From Protopterus annectens (Eukaryota; Chordata; Ceratodontiformes; Protopteridae), in assembly GCF_019279795.1 (NCBI RefSeq), contig NC_056747.1, positions 1,000,900,906 through 1,000,964,905 on the forward strand: 64,000 bases of DNA, in the 5' to 3' direction. The notes beneath the pieces are model-generated. The model did no database searches. It was not told where the DNA came from and was given only the letters and a program-made list of their open reading frames with translations. Below, one piece after another: positions 45,525 to 56,089 of this stretch. Position 1 is the first letter of the stretch. Each line of letters opens with the position of its first letter. The position numbers and the translations under genes were made by a program.

Positions 45525-47033
45525 ATGATTAGCTCTTAGCTAAACTCTCAGAACTTAACCTTTCTTCCTCCTCCTTGAACTGGTTCTCTAGTTACCTATC
45601 CAACCGAAATCAAGCAGTAAAATGGAAAAAAGCTACCTCCTCATTCCTTAGTACCCCCACAGGTGTTCCACAAGGCTCCATTCTAGGTCCCCTTTTATTC
45701 AATATATTTATAAATGACTTCCACAAATCAATCCCATTCTCAAACATCATCCAATATGCAGATGATTCAACTATCATTTGCTCAGCCACTTCTATCACTA
45801 CACTTCAAAAACTAACTCAAGATGCTTTCTCTACAACAGAGCAATGGATGTTAAAAAATCACCTAGCTCTCAATGCCTCCAAGACCAAACTAATGATATT
45901 TACTCCTTCTAAAGCTACTTCTCTCGATATGAATACATTTTCAATCACTAGTCAAAATAATTCACCTCTAGAAAGGGTTTCAGAGACCAAGCTACTTGGG
46001 GTCTAAATCGACAACCGACTTAAATTTAGCTCTCACCTACAAAAAAATTGCAAAAAAACCCATCAAAAACTTGGCATGCTTTATAGACAGAATGCCTACC
46101 TCACATCTGCTACTAAAACCACTCTCGCTACTTCCTTCCTTATCCCCTCCCTTCTCTATGGCGCCCCACTCCTAACTAATCTTCAGTCCTCTCTAAAAAA
46201 ACAGCTTTCCTCTTGCTACAACAAAATTGCAAAATTCGCCACCAGCCACAAGTCTTCCACCCACCACTGCTCTTCTCTCCAGAAACTAAAATGGCTAGAA
46301 CTTCCCAATCAATTAACTTACACTCAACTAACTCTAACCCATAAGCTTATTCTCAACCCCTCCCTCTATCCTTCCCTTTCTTCTGCCTTTAAAATGCACC
46401 TACCTAATAGAGTATTAAGATCAAACAATCAAAACCTACTAGAAGTTCACAAATCTACTCATCCCCCAGGCAAAAACCTTCTATCCTTCAACCTAGCTCG
46501 CCTCTGGAACTCCCTACCTCATCTCATCCGCACCACCTCCAACCACTCTACTTTCAAAAAATCTCTTTACACACATCTAGCATCACAGTGGGAATGCTCC
46601 TGCTCCCACCCTACATAACCTACTCTGCTTCTTCTCTCATCCCTCCCTGGCTCTGCTTACATCTTTATTATACCCAGAAAATTTCATAGAATTTATTAGA
46701 CAAGTCCTTATGTTTTTCATCCCCCACTACGCTATGTCATTGTACCTCCTCTTACCTTTTTAGTAACTATGTTTCCTCACTAATCTGTATAAATGGATAT
46801 TTTTTTTGTTGTGCTAATAGTTAATATGTTTTCTTCTCAATGTATTTAACTGTATACTTGCTGTACTATTTGAAATTGTTTTTATTTTTATTTTTGCCTA
46901 TGTAGAATTAACTACCTGCTGTACCTATTGTGTAACTTTGAATGTATACTTTTTTTGGAGCTTTTCTCCCCAGGACTCCATTGAAAACGGGTTCATTATG
47001 GCCCAATGGACTATCCTGGTAAACCAACTGCAA

Positions 47034-47064
<31 letters not shown>
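45525..47064 (+). mobile_element. Young L2-like LINE, 5'-truncated
   Basis: Plus strand, starting within RT palm and ending in the family terminal motif (46960-47030) with a clean AAAT tail of about nine units. It lies directly at the end of duplicated segment D copy 1. An imperfect AACTGA-type repeat occurs on both sides (GATTAACTGATG, GAGAACTGACTCC). Compared with other L2-like copies in the window it is the least decayed and so probably the most recent. Confidence 0.9.
45575..46618 (+). pseudogene. RT palm, thumb and C-terminus of the young L2-like LINE
   Basis: One reading frame of about 347 codons with a single stop (TAA at 46004-46006, in LLGV-stop-IDNRLKF). Motifs: GVPQGSILGPLLFNIFINDF near 45665, active-site QYADDSTIIC near 45750 with both Asp, LNASKTKLMIFTPSKA near 45880, KLKWLELPNQLTYTQL near 46285, LARLWNSLPHLIRTTSNHST near 46495, ending ECSCSHPT. 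The stop codon sits one codon from where relatives read GVTIDN or GFTIDN. Endonuclease and RT fingers are missing by 5' truncation. Confidence 0.92.
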
Positions 47065-47072
<8 letters not shown>

Positions 47073-47607
47073 ATAGGAGAACTGACTCCAGGAGATGGGA
47101 CTGAAAATAATGAAATTAACTTCTCTACTGAACTATTATTTCTGGCAGCTTAAAGCATAGGAAAATAAAACAGTAACCTCATCATAAGGGTAGGAGAAAC
47201 TTATTGGGACAATAACTGGCTAGCAATATAAGAGGGCTAAAATATGGAAAATGTGAAAGAAGTATTTCTTGAAGGATAAACACCCGCAATGAATAGTATT
47301 ATTAAGGAGAAAGGCATTGGCATGATCAGAGGTAGGAAAGGTTCAGACAAAACTGTAGGACTTTTGAAAGAAAAATGTCAAATAAATTATTTAGTCTTGG
47401 GAGTCGTAGGGGTGAGTTACTTCGGAGTTCACAAAACCAACTATCAGAAAAATGTTTTTGATATTAAAATATCATGTATTTGGAGGTTTTCATGGTAGGA
47501 GGCTTATCAGACATTACATGGACAACAGAGACCGTAGTTGTGATCTAGGGTGGTATTCATATTCATTACACATCTGCACAATGGGTATTGGCATCGGCTG
47601 TACACAA
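47065..47607. other. Segment present only in the first copy of the duplication
   Basis: Unique 543-bp sequence without recognisable content. Together with the LINE it makes up the block (about 45525-47607) that is missing from the second copy of the duplication. Confidence 0.5.
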
Positions 47608-47761
47608 GTGCCGGTGAGACGTACAGTTTACATCCTTTAGTCTATGTGCAGCAGTTAGAAACTCCCAAGTTATAGGCAAATGAGGGAATAATAAGATGTA
47701 AATGAAAAATGGTGGCAAAACCTGTGACTTAACTATCTAAATGAGGTTTGTTCCCTGCCTT
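47608..47761 (+). repeat. Duplicated segment R, copy 1
   Basis: 154 bp starting GTGCCGGTGAGACGTACAGT, identical as far as can be read to 48867-49020. It directly precedes segment D copy 2. Confidence 0.93.
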
Positions 47762-48867
47762 ATTAAATTTTAGCCAGTGTCTGATTTTTTTTTTATAATA
47801 CTTAACCCTGTGAGGGTCAAGCACTAATGGAAATAGTAGACACTAGTGAAATTAAGCTCTTGTATCTCAGACCTCACACCATCACACTGCTAAGTGTGAA
47901 GATGTAGGTTAAAGCAGGTGTGCCAACAATCCCTCTAAAAATGGAATTTTGCAAAGCAAAAATGTTTAAATCATCTACCCATGATTTCACATTTTAAGGT
48001 AAGCTTTGCATCAATAGATGTGCAAGGGCAGCACCAAACAAACAGCCTGATCAGGTAAGTCCTTTTGATTGCATATGATCTTATAACACAAATATAAAGT
48101 TAGTGGAAACAGATCATTAATTTGTTTTTGCTGAACTATTGTGGTGTAGCACCCTCCTGTGAATTTATTTCTAGATTCAAATTATGTTGTAGTTAAAGAT
48201 AAACAGAAATATGTCTGTTTGTCTCTATGGTTATGAAATATATGGTTATCGTTATGGTAACTGACTCATTGAAAAGACTGCTTGCTCCCCTCAGTACCAC
48301 ATAAAGAATGGTTGTGGTATTGTATAAACTTTTAAATGTCTGGTCAAGGAAGATTGTTATTAGTTGTAATGTTGATCAACATAATTAAAGAGATCAAAAT
48401 AAAAGGTTAAATTGTTTGTGATTACCCTCTTTTGTCCTTCATATTTTTTATGCCCTGGAGGTGGACTTTAAATGTTTCTTTCTGATTGTTCCCTTGCTTT
48501 CAATATGTAGTTTGCAATTTTATAATTTTATGTCTTATTAGATAAGTAAACATATGTTTTTTGTTAATAAAAAAGAATATGAACAAGCAAGAACACTTAA
48601 GTTACTAAATAAAGCATTGCAATGCATAACACAAAGGGTAAAAACTTTGTAAATGATTTAACTTACACAATTTTTGACCTTGCAAATTTTTATTCAACAT
48701 GCTCTGCAAACAAGGAAGTTCATATTTTGATAGCACGTCTAAACTAAGGCAGTAAACATAAGAAAAGAATGGAACACAGATCCTGCTGCCCAAGAGAAAG
48801 CAAGTATGAAATGTTTAACATGTATGGATAAATCCGTAACAGTAAGTATTACAAAAAAGATTAACTG
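47761..48867 (+). repeat. Duplicated segment D, copy 2
   Basis: Second copy of the 1.1-kb segment, flanked on both sides by segment R. It runs straight into R copy 2 (AAAAAGATTAACTG then TGCCGGTGAG), so the LINE block seen in copy 1 is absent. Confidence 0.92.
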
Positions 48868-49020
48868 TGCCGGTGAGACGTACAGTTTACATCCTTTAGT
48901 CTATGTGCAGCAGTTAGAAACTCCCAAGTTATAGGCAAATGAGGGAATAATAAGATGTAAATGAAAAATGGTGGCAAAACCTGTGACTTAACTATCTAAA
49001 TGAGGTTTGTTCCCTGCCTT
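48867..49020 (+). repeat. Duplicated segment R, copy 2
   Basis: Identical to 47608-47761; followed by unique sequence TCATGATTCATATGC. Confidence 0.93.
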
Positions 49021-49228
49021 TCATGATTCATATGCTTTTTAGTAATCAAGTGTGTCATGTTCACTTGCCTTATAAAAATCAAATCTGTGCCTTTTCCAGT
49101 GACTTTGCAATCAAGGAAAATGCTTATGTTTGCTGCAAGCCTTACTGTTTCATTGTTTTAGCAGCTTGTTTCTGCTGTTCCAAAGCTCATTCCACCGAGT
49201 GCACCTTATCAACATACGAGAAGCAAAT

Positions 49229-49370
49229 ACGTGTATTTATTTATTGACATTTGCTTAAAGGCAAAGTCTGATGGATAATTTTATTTATTTTCAGTGGAGG
49301 CTGAGGCAAAACTTCCACAAATAAAAGAACAATAAATGCATACACATTGGTGAAAACTGACATCATTCTC
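49229..49370 (-). mobile_element. L2-like LINE 3' terminal fragment
   Basis: A reverse-complement version of the L2-like terminal motif: ATTTATTTATTGACATTTGC, then TTTTCAGTGGAGGCTGAGGC. Only the extreme 3' UTR is present. It abuts the 3' tail of the CR1-like LINE to its right, so one element inserted in or next to the other. Confidence 0.65.
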
Positions 49371-49881
49371 CAATACATACATACATACAAATGTTTCAAC
49401 CATGGGCAATAAAGCCCTTCTGGCTTGCCAATATGCCAAAACACTTGTTCCCATAATAAATGTCCAGGCTGTTCTTCAAAACATATAAACTAGTACTTGC
49501 TTATATGTAATTTGGTAGTCTGTTCCAAGCATCAGCTACTCTGTCAGAGAACCAATTAGTACACTTCTCATTCCTATAGAATCTTCTGCATAGGTTATCT
49601 GACAATTCTCTAGTACTTTTTGATAACCCCAAACATTCCCACAGGTAGTTGTACCTAAATGCACTATATACCTGAATAAGATCTCCTCTTAAATATCTGT
49701 AAGAGACACTGTACACATTTAGATACTTTAGTCTTTATTAATAACTTAGATTTTCACATCCATGGATACCCTTAGTATATTTCGGCTGTACTCTTTCCAG
49801 TTTATTCATGCTTGTTTTCCTATAGGGTTTCCATATTGTTATTCCATACTCAAGTTTGGGTCTAATATAACTAACAAACAA

Positions 49882-50518
49882 TTACTTCATTATGTTTGAT
49901 TTCCTAGACTTTATAAAGCTTTTTATATAACCTATAGTTCTATAACTATCATCAGCCAATTGGTTTATATGATTAGAAAAACTCATAGCTGAATCTACCC
50001 ATATACCCAGGTCCTTAAATGAGTCTACAGTTTCAATCACTGTGTGCTGTATTAAATATTCACCTTTCAGTTTATGTCTCCCAAATCTCATATGCTCAGT
50101 TTTTGATGTATTTATCAACATATTATTTTCCTGTGCCCAAATGGTCAATTTAGTCATATTATTTTGCAGACATGCCTTATCTGCAACACTTGTAATCAGT
50201 TTACCCAATTTCAGGTCGTCAGCATATAGACTGTAGAACACCTCAGATGAAAAAGTAAGGTCTGAAAGATACAATCTAAACAAGTGAGGGCCTAGTACAC
50301 AGCCCTGTGGGACACCTTGACTGTAACCAAGGATTTCACCTGTCCAGTTGGTGTGTGATACTCCATCTTATCAACAGTACATCAATACCTAGTTGTACTA
50401 ATTTATTGATCAGTGTTTTGTGCATGACCCTGTCAAATGATATAAATAACATCAGAGCACAATTTTCATCCATAGCTGTTATTATATTGTTATAGAACAT
50501 CATGATATATGGTTTCAA
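49882..50518 (-). pseudogene. RT palm and thumb of the CR1-like LINE
   Basis: Two overlapping minus-strand frames. 50336-50518 holds the decayed motif A (FISFDRVMHKTLINKL; relatives have F-D at the first position of LDLTSAFD, partly deleted here). 49882-50283 holds the active site SLYADDLKLGKLI with both Asp, then MTKLTIWAQENNMLINTSKT, HMRFGRHKLKGEYL and FKDLGIWVDSAMSFSNHI, the standard CR1 sequence blocks. The same blocks are found in more decayed form at 8.4-9.2 kb. Confidence 0.87.
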
Positions 50519-51197
50519 GTCCCAACCTATCCAGTTCTGACAATAACTTATCCAGCATTACCTTCTCCATTATTTTTCCACTACAATCTTGAAGAATCTC
50601 CCCATATTTATATGACCTAGTGAATAATAGATGTAATGGCAGTGTAAGTTCTTGCTTAAGTGTTCTCAGGTAATTGTTACTTATTCTGTCTCCTCCCTGC
50701 ACTTTGTTTGGATCCAGTTTGCAGAGACCTTTTTGAATATAATCTAATTTGATTCCGGTATCTGGGGTTACCTGGATGTCACTAGGACAACTTACCACCC
50801 CTTTTGTGGATCCAAACTGTGTTGCATAAGATTTTGTAAATATATCTATAATCTGTTGTGTCTGAGAACAAATTTTAGCATCGGCACACAGTTTATCAAT
50901 TTGTGTATCTTTACTCCTTCCACATCTTATGTATCTATAAAAAGGTTTCCTAGTATGCTCAATATCTTTATATACATTTTCTTCAAATTTGTTTTGATCT
51001 TGTCTAACACTATGTTTAATCTGTTTGTCCAGCTCGTTTATTTCAGTTTTCAAAGTTGTAGTTCGACCTCTCTTCCATTTCTTATATTTTTTGTCTCTCA
51101 CCTTAATCAGGTATCTTGTTCTTATGGAAATATACCCCCCTGATGTTGCGTGCCTAGATCCTGATGTTAAACATTTTTTTTTACTTTTTGCACTCAA
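50490..51197 (-). pseudogene. Endonuclease-RT linker and RT fingers of the CR1-like LINE
   Basis: The longest open frame in the window (235 codons), read on the minus strand. A basic N-terminal linker (IRTRYLIKVRDKKYKKWKRG) is followed by NKFEENVYKDIEHTRKPFYR, the CR1 block before RT, then KLDPNKVQGGDRISNNYLRT, matching the family pattern L(N/D)xxKxxGxDxIxxxxL, and IMEKVMLDKLLSELDRLGL. Between GEILQDCSGKIMEKV some residues of the usual IPIFKKG-NYRPISL block are missing, an internal deletion. This is the RNA-template-binding part of RT. Confidence 0.85.
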
Positions 51198-51849
51198 ACA
51201 ATTTCTCTTTCAAAACTTTCCACATTCCATCTGCAGTTTTTCCACTGAACACCTCACTCCAGTAAGTTTTATATAGTAACTGTTTTGCTTCCCTATAGTA
51301 ACTAGCCTTCTGTGCATTGGCTCAGTTTGGCAGAATTATCTAGCAACAAATTAACCTTTATGACCCTATGATCACTGCACATCAATGGTGGTAAAACTTG
51401 ACTTGAAGTTACAGTAATTTCTTTAGGAACACAAATAATATCTAGTATATTCCATCCCTGGTAGTTTTTTTTGCAATCGGAAGCATTTGTTGTTCCGAAT
51501 TATACTCTGTGAATAATTTCTTTAGTAACGTTGTTGAATCAATATTATTCCAGTCTGTTTCTGGTAAATTTAAGTCCCCAGCTGTAAACACATATATTAA
51601 TACAAATATTAATACATAGGACATGTAAAATAATGCACATACACCATCATGAAAACAAGGTAAATATAATATCATGTAGTAATGAAATGTGTTGACATGC
51701 TGGAATAATTCTATCCAATTCACAGTTTTTAGATATAGGTAGAGAATAACATACTTTTTCTCCTTTGAGGGCTCCATGCCGAGGCACTAGAGGTTTTATT
51801 AAATATTTTCTACTCGGATCCTGGTTATTTATCATTCTTCCAGCTTAGC

Positions 51850-52345
51850 CAGAAGTGGTAGGTTTGTTCATTTGTTATCCTAATAACATACTTTAACTTC
51901 ATTGAACAGGAATTACTGGATAGTATGGCACAGAAGTTTGCTATATGTCCACTTCATGCATGGTGCGATTCCTCATGATCACCTAACCGGTAAGTGCAGA
52001 ATATTATAATGTCATTAACTATAGCTGTTTCTGTATCTTTATAGTGAAATCATAGTAACTAATCCTCCCTTTTCTTTTGTGTCCCCTACCTGTTATGTTT
52101 TTCAGGTGATACAGTCCATAATTGGCAGGGATCTGCTGAGCAGTACTTTAACAATGCATGGACAGTCACTGAGTTAGTGTTCCACATGCTCAAAGCCAGT
52201 TTCTGTTGCCTGCATCAGTTGATGGAGGCTCTTCAGTATGACCTTGCTACTGCATGCAGAATGTTTATGGCCTGCTGCATTCTACATTACATGATCATAG
52301 ATCATCAGTCTGGTGCACAATGATTACAGCCTGTTACCAATAGTC
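51850..52345 (+). pseudogene. Second PIF/Harbinger transposase remnant (C-terminal)
   Basis: Plus-strand reading at 52150-52320: FNNAWTVTELVFHMLKASFC, CLHQLMEALQYDLATACRMF, MACCILHYMII. This is the HARBI1 C-terminal block (family pattern NxAHxxTExxFGxLKxRFxCL ... ACCxLHN). The catalytic Glu in TVTELVF is kept but FGMLK reads FHMLK and LHN reads LHY. Upstream (51900-51990) a short piece could be the preceding exon. It is a different subfamily from the copy at 0.4-8.2 kb and has lost its N-terminal and central parts. Confidence 0.75.
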
Positions 52346-53944
52346 ACAGTGCAGCTTTCACTGTCTTTTCTTCTACCAGTAAAAATAGTGACAGTGACCA
52401 GTTTATGGCAGCAGCATTGCAACCACTCTATCTGGCAGGTGAAGCAGTGGCATCTAGTCCACAGCTATGGGCCATGGCATTCACTATGTGATACATTAAA
52501 CTTAAATTGATAATACTTGATGCATGCAGTGCTGCTTGATAGCTATGCTGAGTAGTGCATGGATAACATACACATACACTGTACATCAGACATTCCTTCG
52601 CATATGATACACAAATTACTTGTTTGTATGCTAATTGTTGTCATCCTATATAAAGTGTGTAGGATCCTGTGGCACAAGAGCTATTTAATACAGGTGAAGG
52701 ATCTCTAAAGTAGTAGGTGATATGAACTTATGTAGTGCTATAGACTGAAGAATGGAATTGGTATTTTACTTGGGTGTTATTTGCAAATTGAAATGTCATT
52801 TGTCTTTTATCATGAAGTGTTTCATTGCTGCAGCAGGTCTCAAGATTTTTTTTTGCTTCCAACCAATGTGATATGTTATGTATATCACTCTGTAGCTTCT
52901 TTTCTGGTAAGTAAGATAGTTATTACAGAATGTTAAAATTTGTTTTATTTGGAATGTGCCATACACAATGTCACAATGTCCACTAATAATAATGTGGTCC
53001 CATAGATCTAGAGTAAGTACTAGCATGTGACCATGATGCTTAATTTCTCCAATAACAAGGTCTACTGGATACAGGAGAAACTCCTGACATTAACAGAACA
53101 ATGCTCTGGGACCTAGACCTTGACTTGGAGGTACTACCCTTCGATATGCAAGTCTGATAAGGCCTGCCTGCCTTCTTCTTGGGAAATCCACATGAATGTC
53201 TTCAGCACTTTGTTGGCACACATGTGGTGTCACAAGTACTTGTCCATCACACATGCGGACACTCCTAGGTCACATCTGGCAAAGTCTCCAATGTGTGCCT
53301 TGTAAGTCTTTAGTAATGTGCTGTTAGTGGCTGGCAGGGATGCCATGTGTGCAGTCATAATGTGCATGAAGATCACCTTGACACTGTCTCTGAGCTTCAC
53401 CATTCCCATGTTCTGGTGAATTTCCTCACGCATACCCAATAGTACTCTAACCATCCTTACCTGACTCTCAGTAGCTTGGACATGAACTATGCAACAGTGC
53501 ATCAGTTGACAGACTTACAAAGCCTTTATAACTGGTCAGATCTTTCTGAAAAATAATTGAGATTTAACTGCAGGGGCACTCAACCACCTGTGAAAACTAA
53601 ATAAAACATTTTGTCTAAAAACTGTACTAGTTGCCTTATTTCTCTGGAAAGAACGGTTAGATAAACCAGTAACCATTGGCTATGGGTCAGATCTATTTGT
53701 ATACCAAACTAAGCTTTGCTATAGAAACCTAGGAGGATGTTAGACTTAGGACTCTAAGGCTTTCAAACCAATGGAAAGTGGTAAAGTCAGACCTGGATGA
53801 TAAAATGCAGCTTATAAAAATGTTTGAAGTATCTCTAATACTGTATGCTGAACAGCCTTTCATTTTCACTAATACTGTTTGCTGAACAGTCTTTTTATTT
53901 ATGACCCTGTGAAAGAATATTGAAATACGTTGTGACATTATATC
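52346..53944. other. Unassigned region with one open frame
   Basis: The minus strand is open for 90 codons at 53230-53502 (starts MHCCIVHVQATESQVRMVRV). It could be a piece of a transposon protein (for example the second Harbinger protein) but no motif supports this. The rest shows nothing recognisable. Confidence 0.3.
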
Positions 53945-55355
53945 ATGCAGTATATTTGGAATAGAACAGTGGCTCAGGTAAACTGGCACAAAATGACATT
54001 AGCGAAAGAGGAAGGGGGATTGACAATCCCAGATTTGTATGACTACTTTAGATTAGCACAGCTGTAACTAATAGTCAGCCTGCATAATACAGAATATTAT
54101 TCTAGGTGGAAATGGATAATGCTACATCAGGTAAGAGATCTCACCTTGGCAGATAAGATTAACATTTGGTCCCAGTCATCACCAGGAGGTGTTGAGGGAA
54201 GCTATGGTCACCAGTTTATTTGTGAAATTAGTAAAGCTGTAAAGAAGTGAGATCTACTAAAACTGAAAATTTGAATTAGCCCCAGTAGAGATGATGAAAT
54301 GCCCTAGACCAGTAAACACCCAGATATCTAAGAGATGGTGGTGTAGTAGCAAAACTTTCTGGCTTTGGGAAGGTATGCATGAAATGGTTAAACAGTTAGA
54401 CTGGAGCTCTCTAGAAAAAAATACCAATTACTGGGAGATTTTCTCAGTTTTAGGGGATTATATCAGATACATTCACAATATGAAAAATGGCTAAAATGGA
54501 AAAATTGGAATATGCTGGAACTAGTTAAATATTAATTTAAACTTGAATAGGTAGGGAAACACAGAGGATTAATGGGCATCCTATGCCAGGTGTTTATTAA
54601 AGATAAGTGAGGAACCAAATTGATGCAAACCAAACACTGGGAGGATTTTTTACCAGAACAACTTTCGGATCAACAATGCAGAGATATTTGCTTAGCATCA
54701 AAGATCACAACTAGATCCAGCAGGTTTGGAATATTTGAGTGAAAGTGCCTTCACAAATAGTTTTAATGTCCCCTTAAGTAAATAATTTCATTTGGGCCAC
54801 AGGGCAGGTCTAAAAGGGGACTAGAGGCCTATTTTCTGGGACTGTAGTACGCTGGCACCTTTCAAGCAATAATTGCAATTACAGTTACAAAGTATCCTAG
54901 GAGGGGCCTGGCGATTACAGGAGACCACTTTCTTGTTGGGATGGTTAGGAGACTATTGACTAAAGCCTCAGATTAAGTCATCAATTGCTCTTCTATTACT
55001 ACTTGGTAAGAAGGTAATAACCAAAACTGGAAGAAGGAAGTAGAACTGTAGTGTACAGTGAATTAGTAGAACTTATGTCTGAAGTCATGGCATTACAGCA
55101 AAGGACTATAATATCTAAACTGAGTTAATTATGCATTAAAAAGTGGAGGTTATGGGAAAAGAAGAAGCTTGAAGGTTGTCATAGTGGATAGGTCAGCCTT
55201 TTACAATGCTTAGACTATTGAGAGGCCACGAATAATTCATCTTATACGCATGCACAGGAGATATTAACTTCTAAATTAAGGGAAAGCCTAGGATGTGTAG
55301 CAACTGGTATATTATTGTCTACTAGCATAATTCATTAAGATGTGTAAAGTTAAGT

Positions 55356-55358
<3 letters not shown>
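53945..55358 (+). mobile_element. Tx1-like L1-clade LINE, 3' part of ORF2
   Basis: Plus-strand traces of the L1/Tx1 ORF2 C-terminal region: MTLAKEEGGLTIPDLYDYFR near 53993 (family GGLxxPxLxxYxxAxQ), YYSRWKWIMLHQVRDLTLAD near 54090, and after stops PIFWDCSTLAPF near 54830, the typical H/P-xFWxC block. The 3' end is followed by a TA array rather than poly(A). RT proper is missing by 5' truncation. Heavily mutated. Confidence 0.62.

Positions 55359-55406
<48 letters not shown>
55359..55406. repeat. (TA)n dinucleotide array
   Basis: About 24 TA units at the presumed 3' end of the Tx1-like remnant. Confidence 0.95.
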
Positions 55407-55408
<2 letters not shown>

Positions 55409-55734
55409 TTTTTTTCTGTTTTTCTTTTCCACCTTTTTTTAGAAAAATACCTCAATTCAGATAGATTCTTCCCTTTTCATATTATATTTTTAGCAGCAAG
55501 GTGCTTACAAACAGGTTTAAAAAAGGCATTGGCAAGGATGCTATATATAGGTAAGACCTCCTAGATCCTTTGGCATTCTATTTAGTCAATACGACTGTTT
55601 TCTTATTCAGGCTGACCCCCCCCACCCCAACAGTTTATCCCACTGTCCTGGTCTGCTGCTTTCCAGGTGGCATCAGATTATTTCAGACAAATGGGTGCTG
55701 TTTATCAACCTACAAGGGTACAGATGGATATTGT
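55407..55734. other. Unassigned spacer
   Basis: Pyrimidine-rich at its start; no family motif. May include the upstream part of the DIRS-like fragment. Confidence 0.3.
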
Positions 55735-56089
55735 AGTCCCTCTCTCCTTTTAGCGGAATTTGTCCTCTGCCTATAAACCAAGTTTCCCCATTTCCACCTG
55801 TTTTGAAAGAGGGTCTTTCTGGTGCTAATAGAAAGAAAAAATGGGTATTCAGTCCTAGACCTGTCTGTTCTCTACCATTTTGTCAAGGTTTCTAAGTTTG
55901 AAGAATTATCCCTGCAAGCCTTGTTACCTCTCATTCTTCTCCCCAAGTCCTAGAATGCTTATCTTTGCATTTATGTTTCTAAGGAATTCAGATTTTTTTA
56001 AAATTTATTTGTGTCTGGCTTAATTATCTATACTGTGTCATACCATTTGGTTGTTTTACTGCACTAAGGGTATGATAAAGTGTCCGGCT
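55735..56089 (+). pseudogene. DIRS-like (tyrosine-recombinase retroelement) RT fragment
   Basis: Plus-strand reading NGYSVLDLSVLYHFVKVSKF near 55835, then FEELSLQALLPLILLP, NAYLCIYVSKEFR and an ILCHTIWLFYCTKG-like end. This resembles DIRS-type RT (family pattern xxPVLDLxxLNxFVxVxxFxMxxL, then DAYLHIPI, then LPFGLxxAPRxF). The active-site Asp of DAYLH reads Asn. Short, decayed and cut off by the CR1-like LINE at 56090. Ty3-type RT is the alternative. Confidence 0.45.

Larger units (their letters stand above)
49371..51800 (-). mobile_element. CR1-like LINE (family I), nearly full ORF2 length
   Basis: Minus-strand CR1-clade LINE. The 3' tail is ACATACATACATACAAATG-type at 49375 (TATG repeats in sense), preceded by the same 3' segment found at 9560-9632. 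Order in sense: endonuclease end with AGDLNLPETDWNNI near 51550-51590, linker and RT fingers (50490-51197), RT palm (50336-50518), active site and thumb (49882-50283), C-terminus (49501-49716). It is missing the 5' part of the endonuclease. Several stops and frameshifts. Confidence 0.87.

Noticed and set aside
45262..48793. A 62-codon frame present in both copies of duplicated segment D
   Set aside because: Its conservation is explained by the recent duplication; composition and length are those of a chance frame.
50856..51276. Open frames of 95 and 83 codons on the plus strand
   Set aside because: Shadows of the 235-codon minus-strand CR1-like frame.
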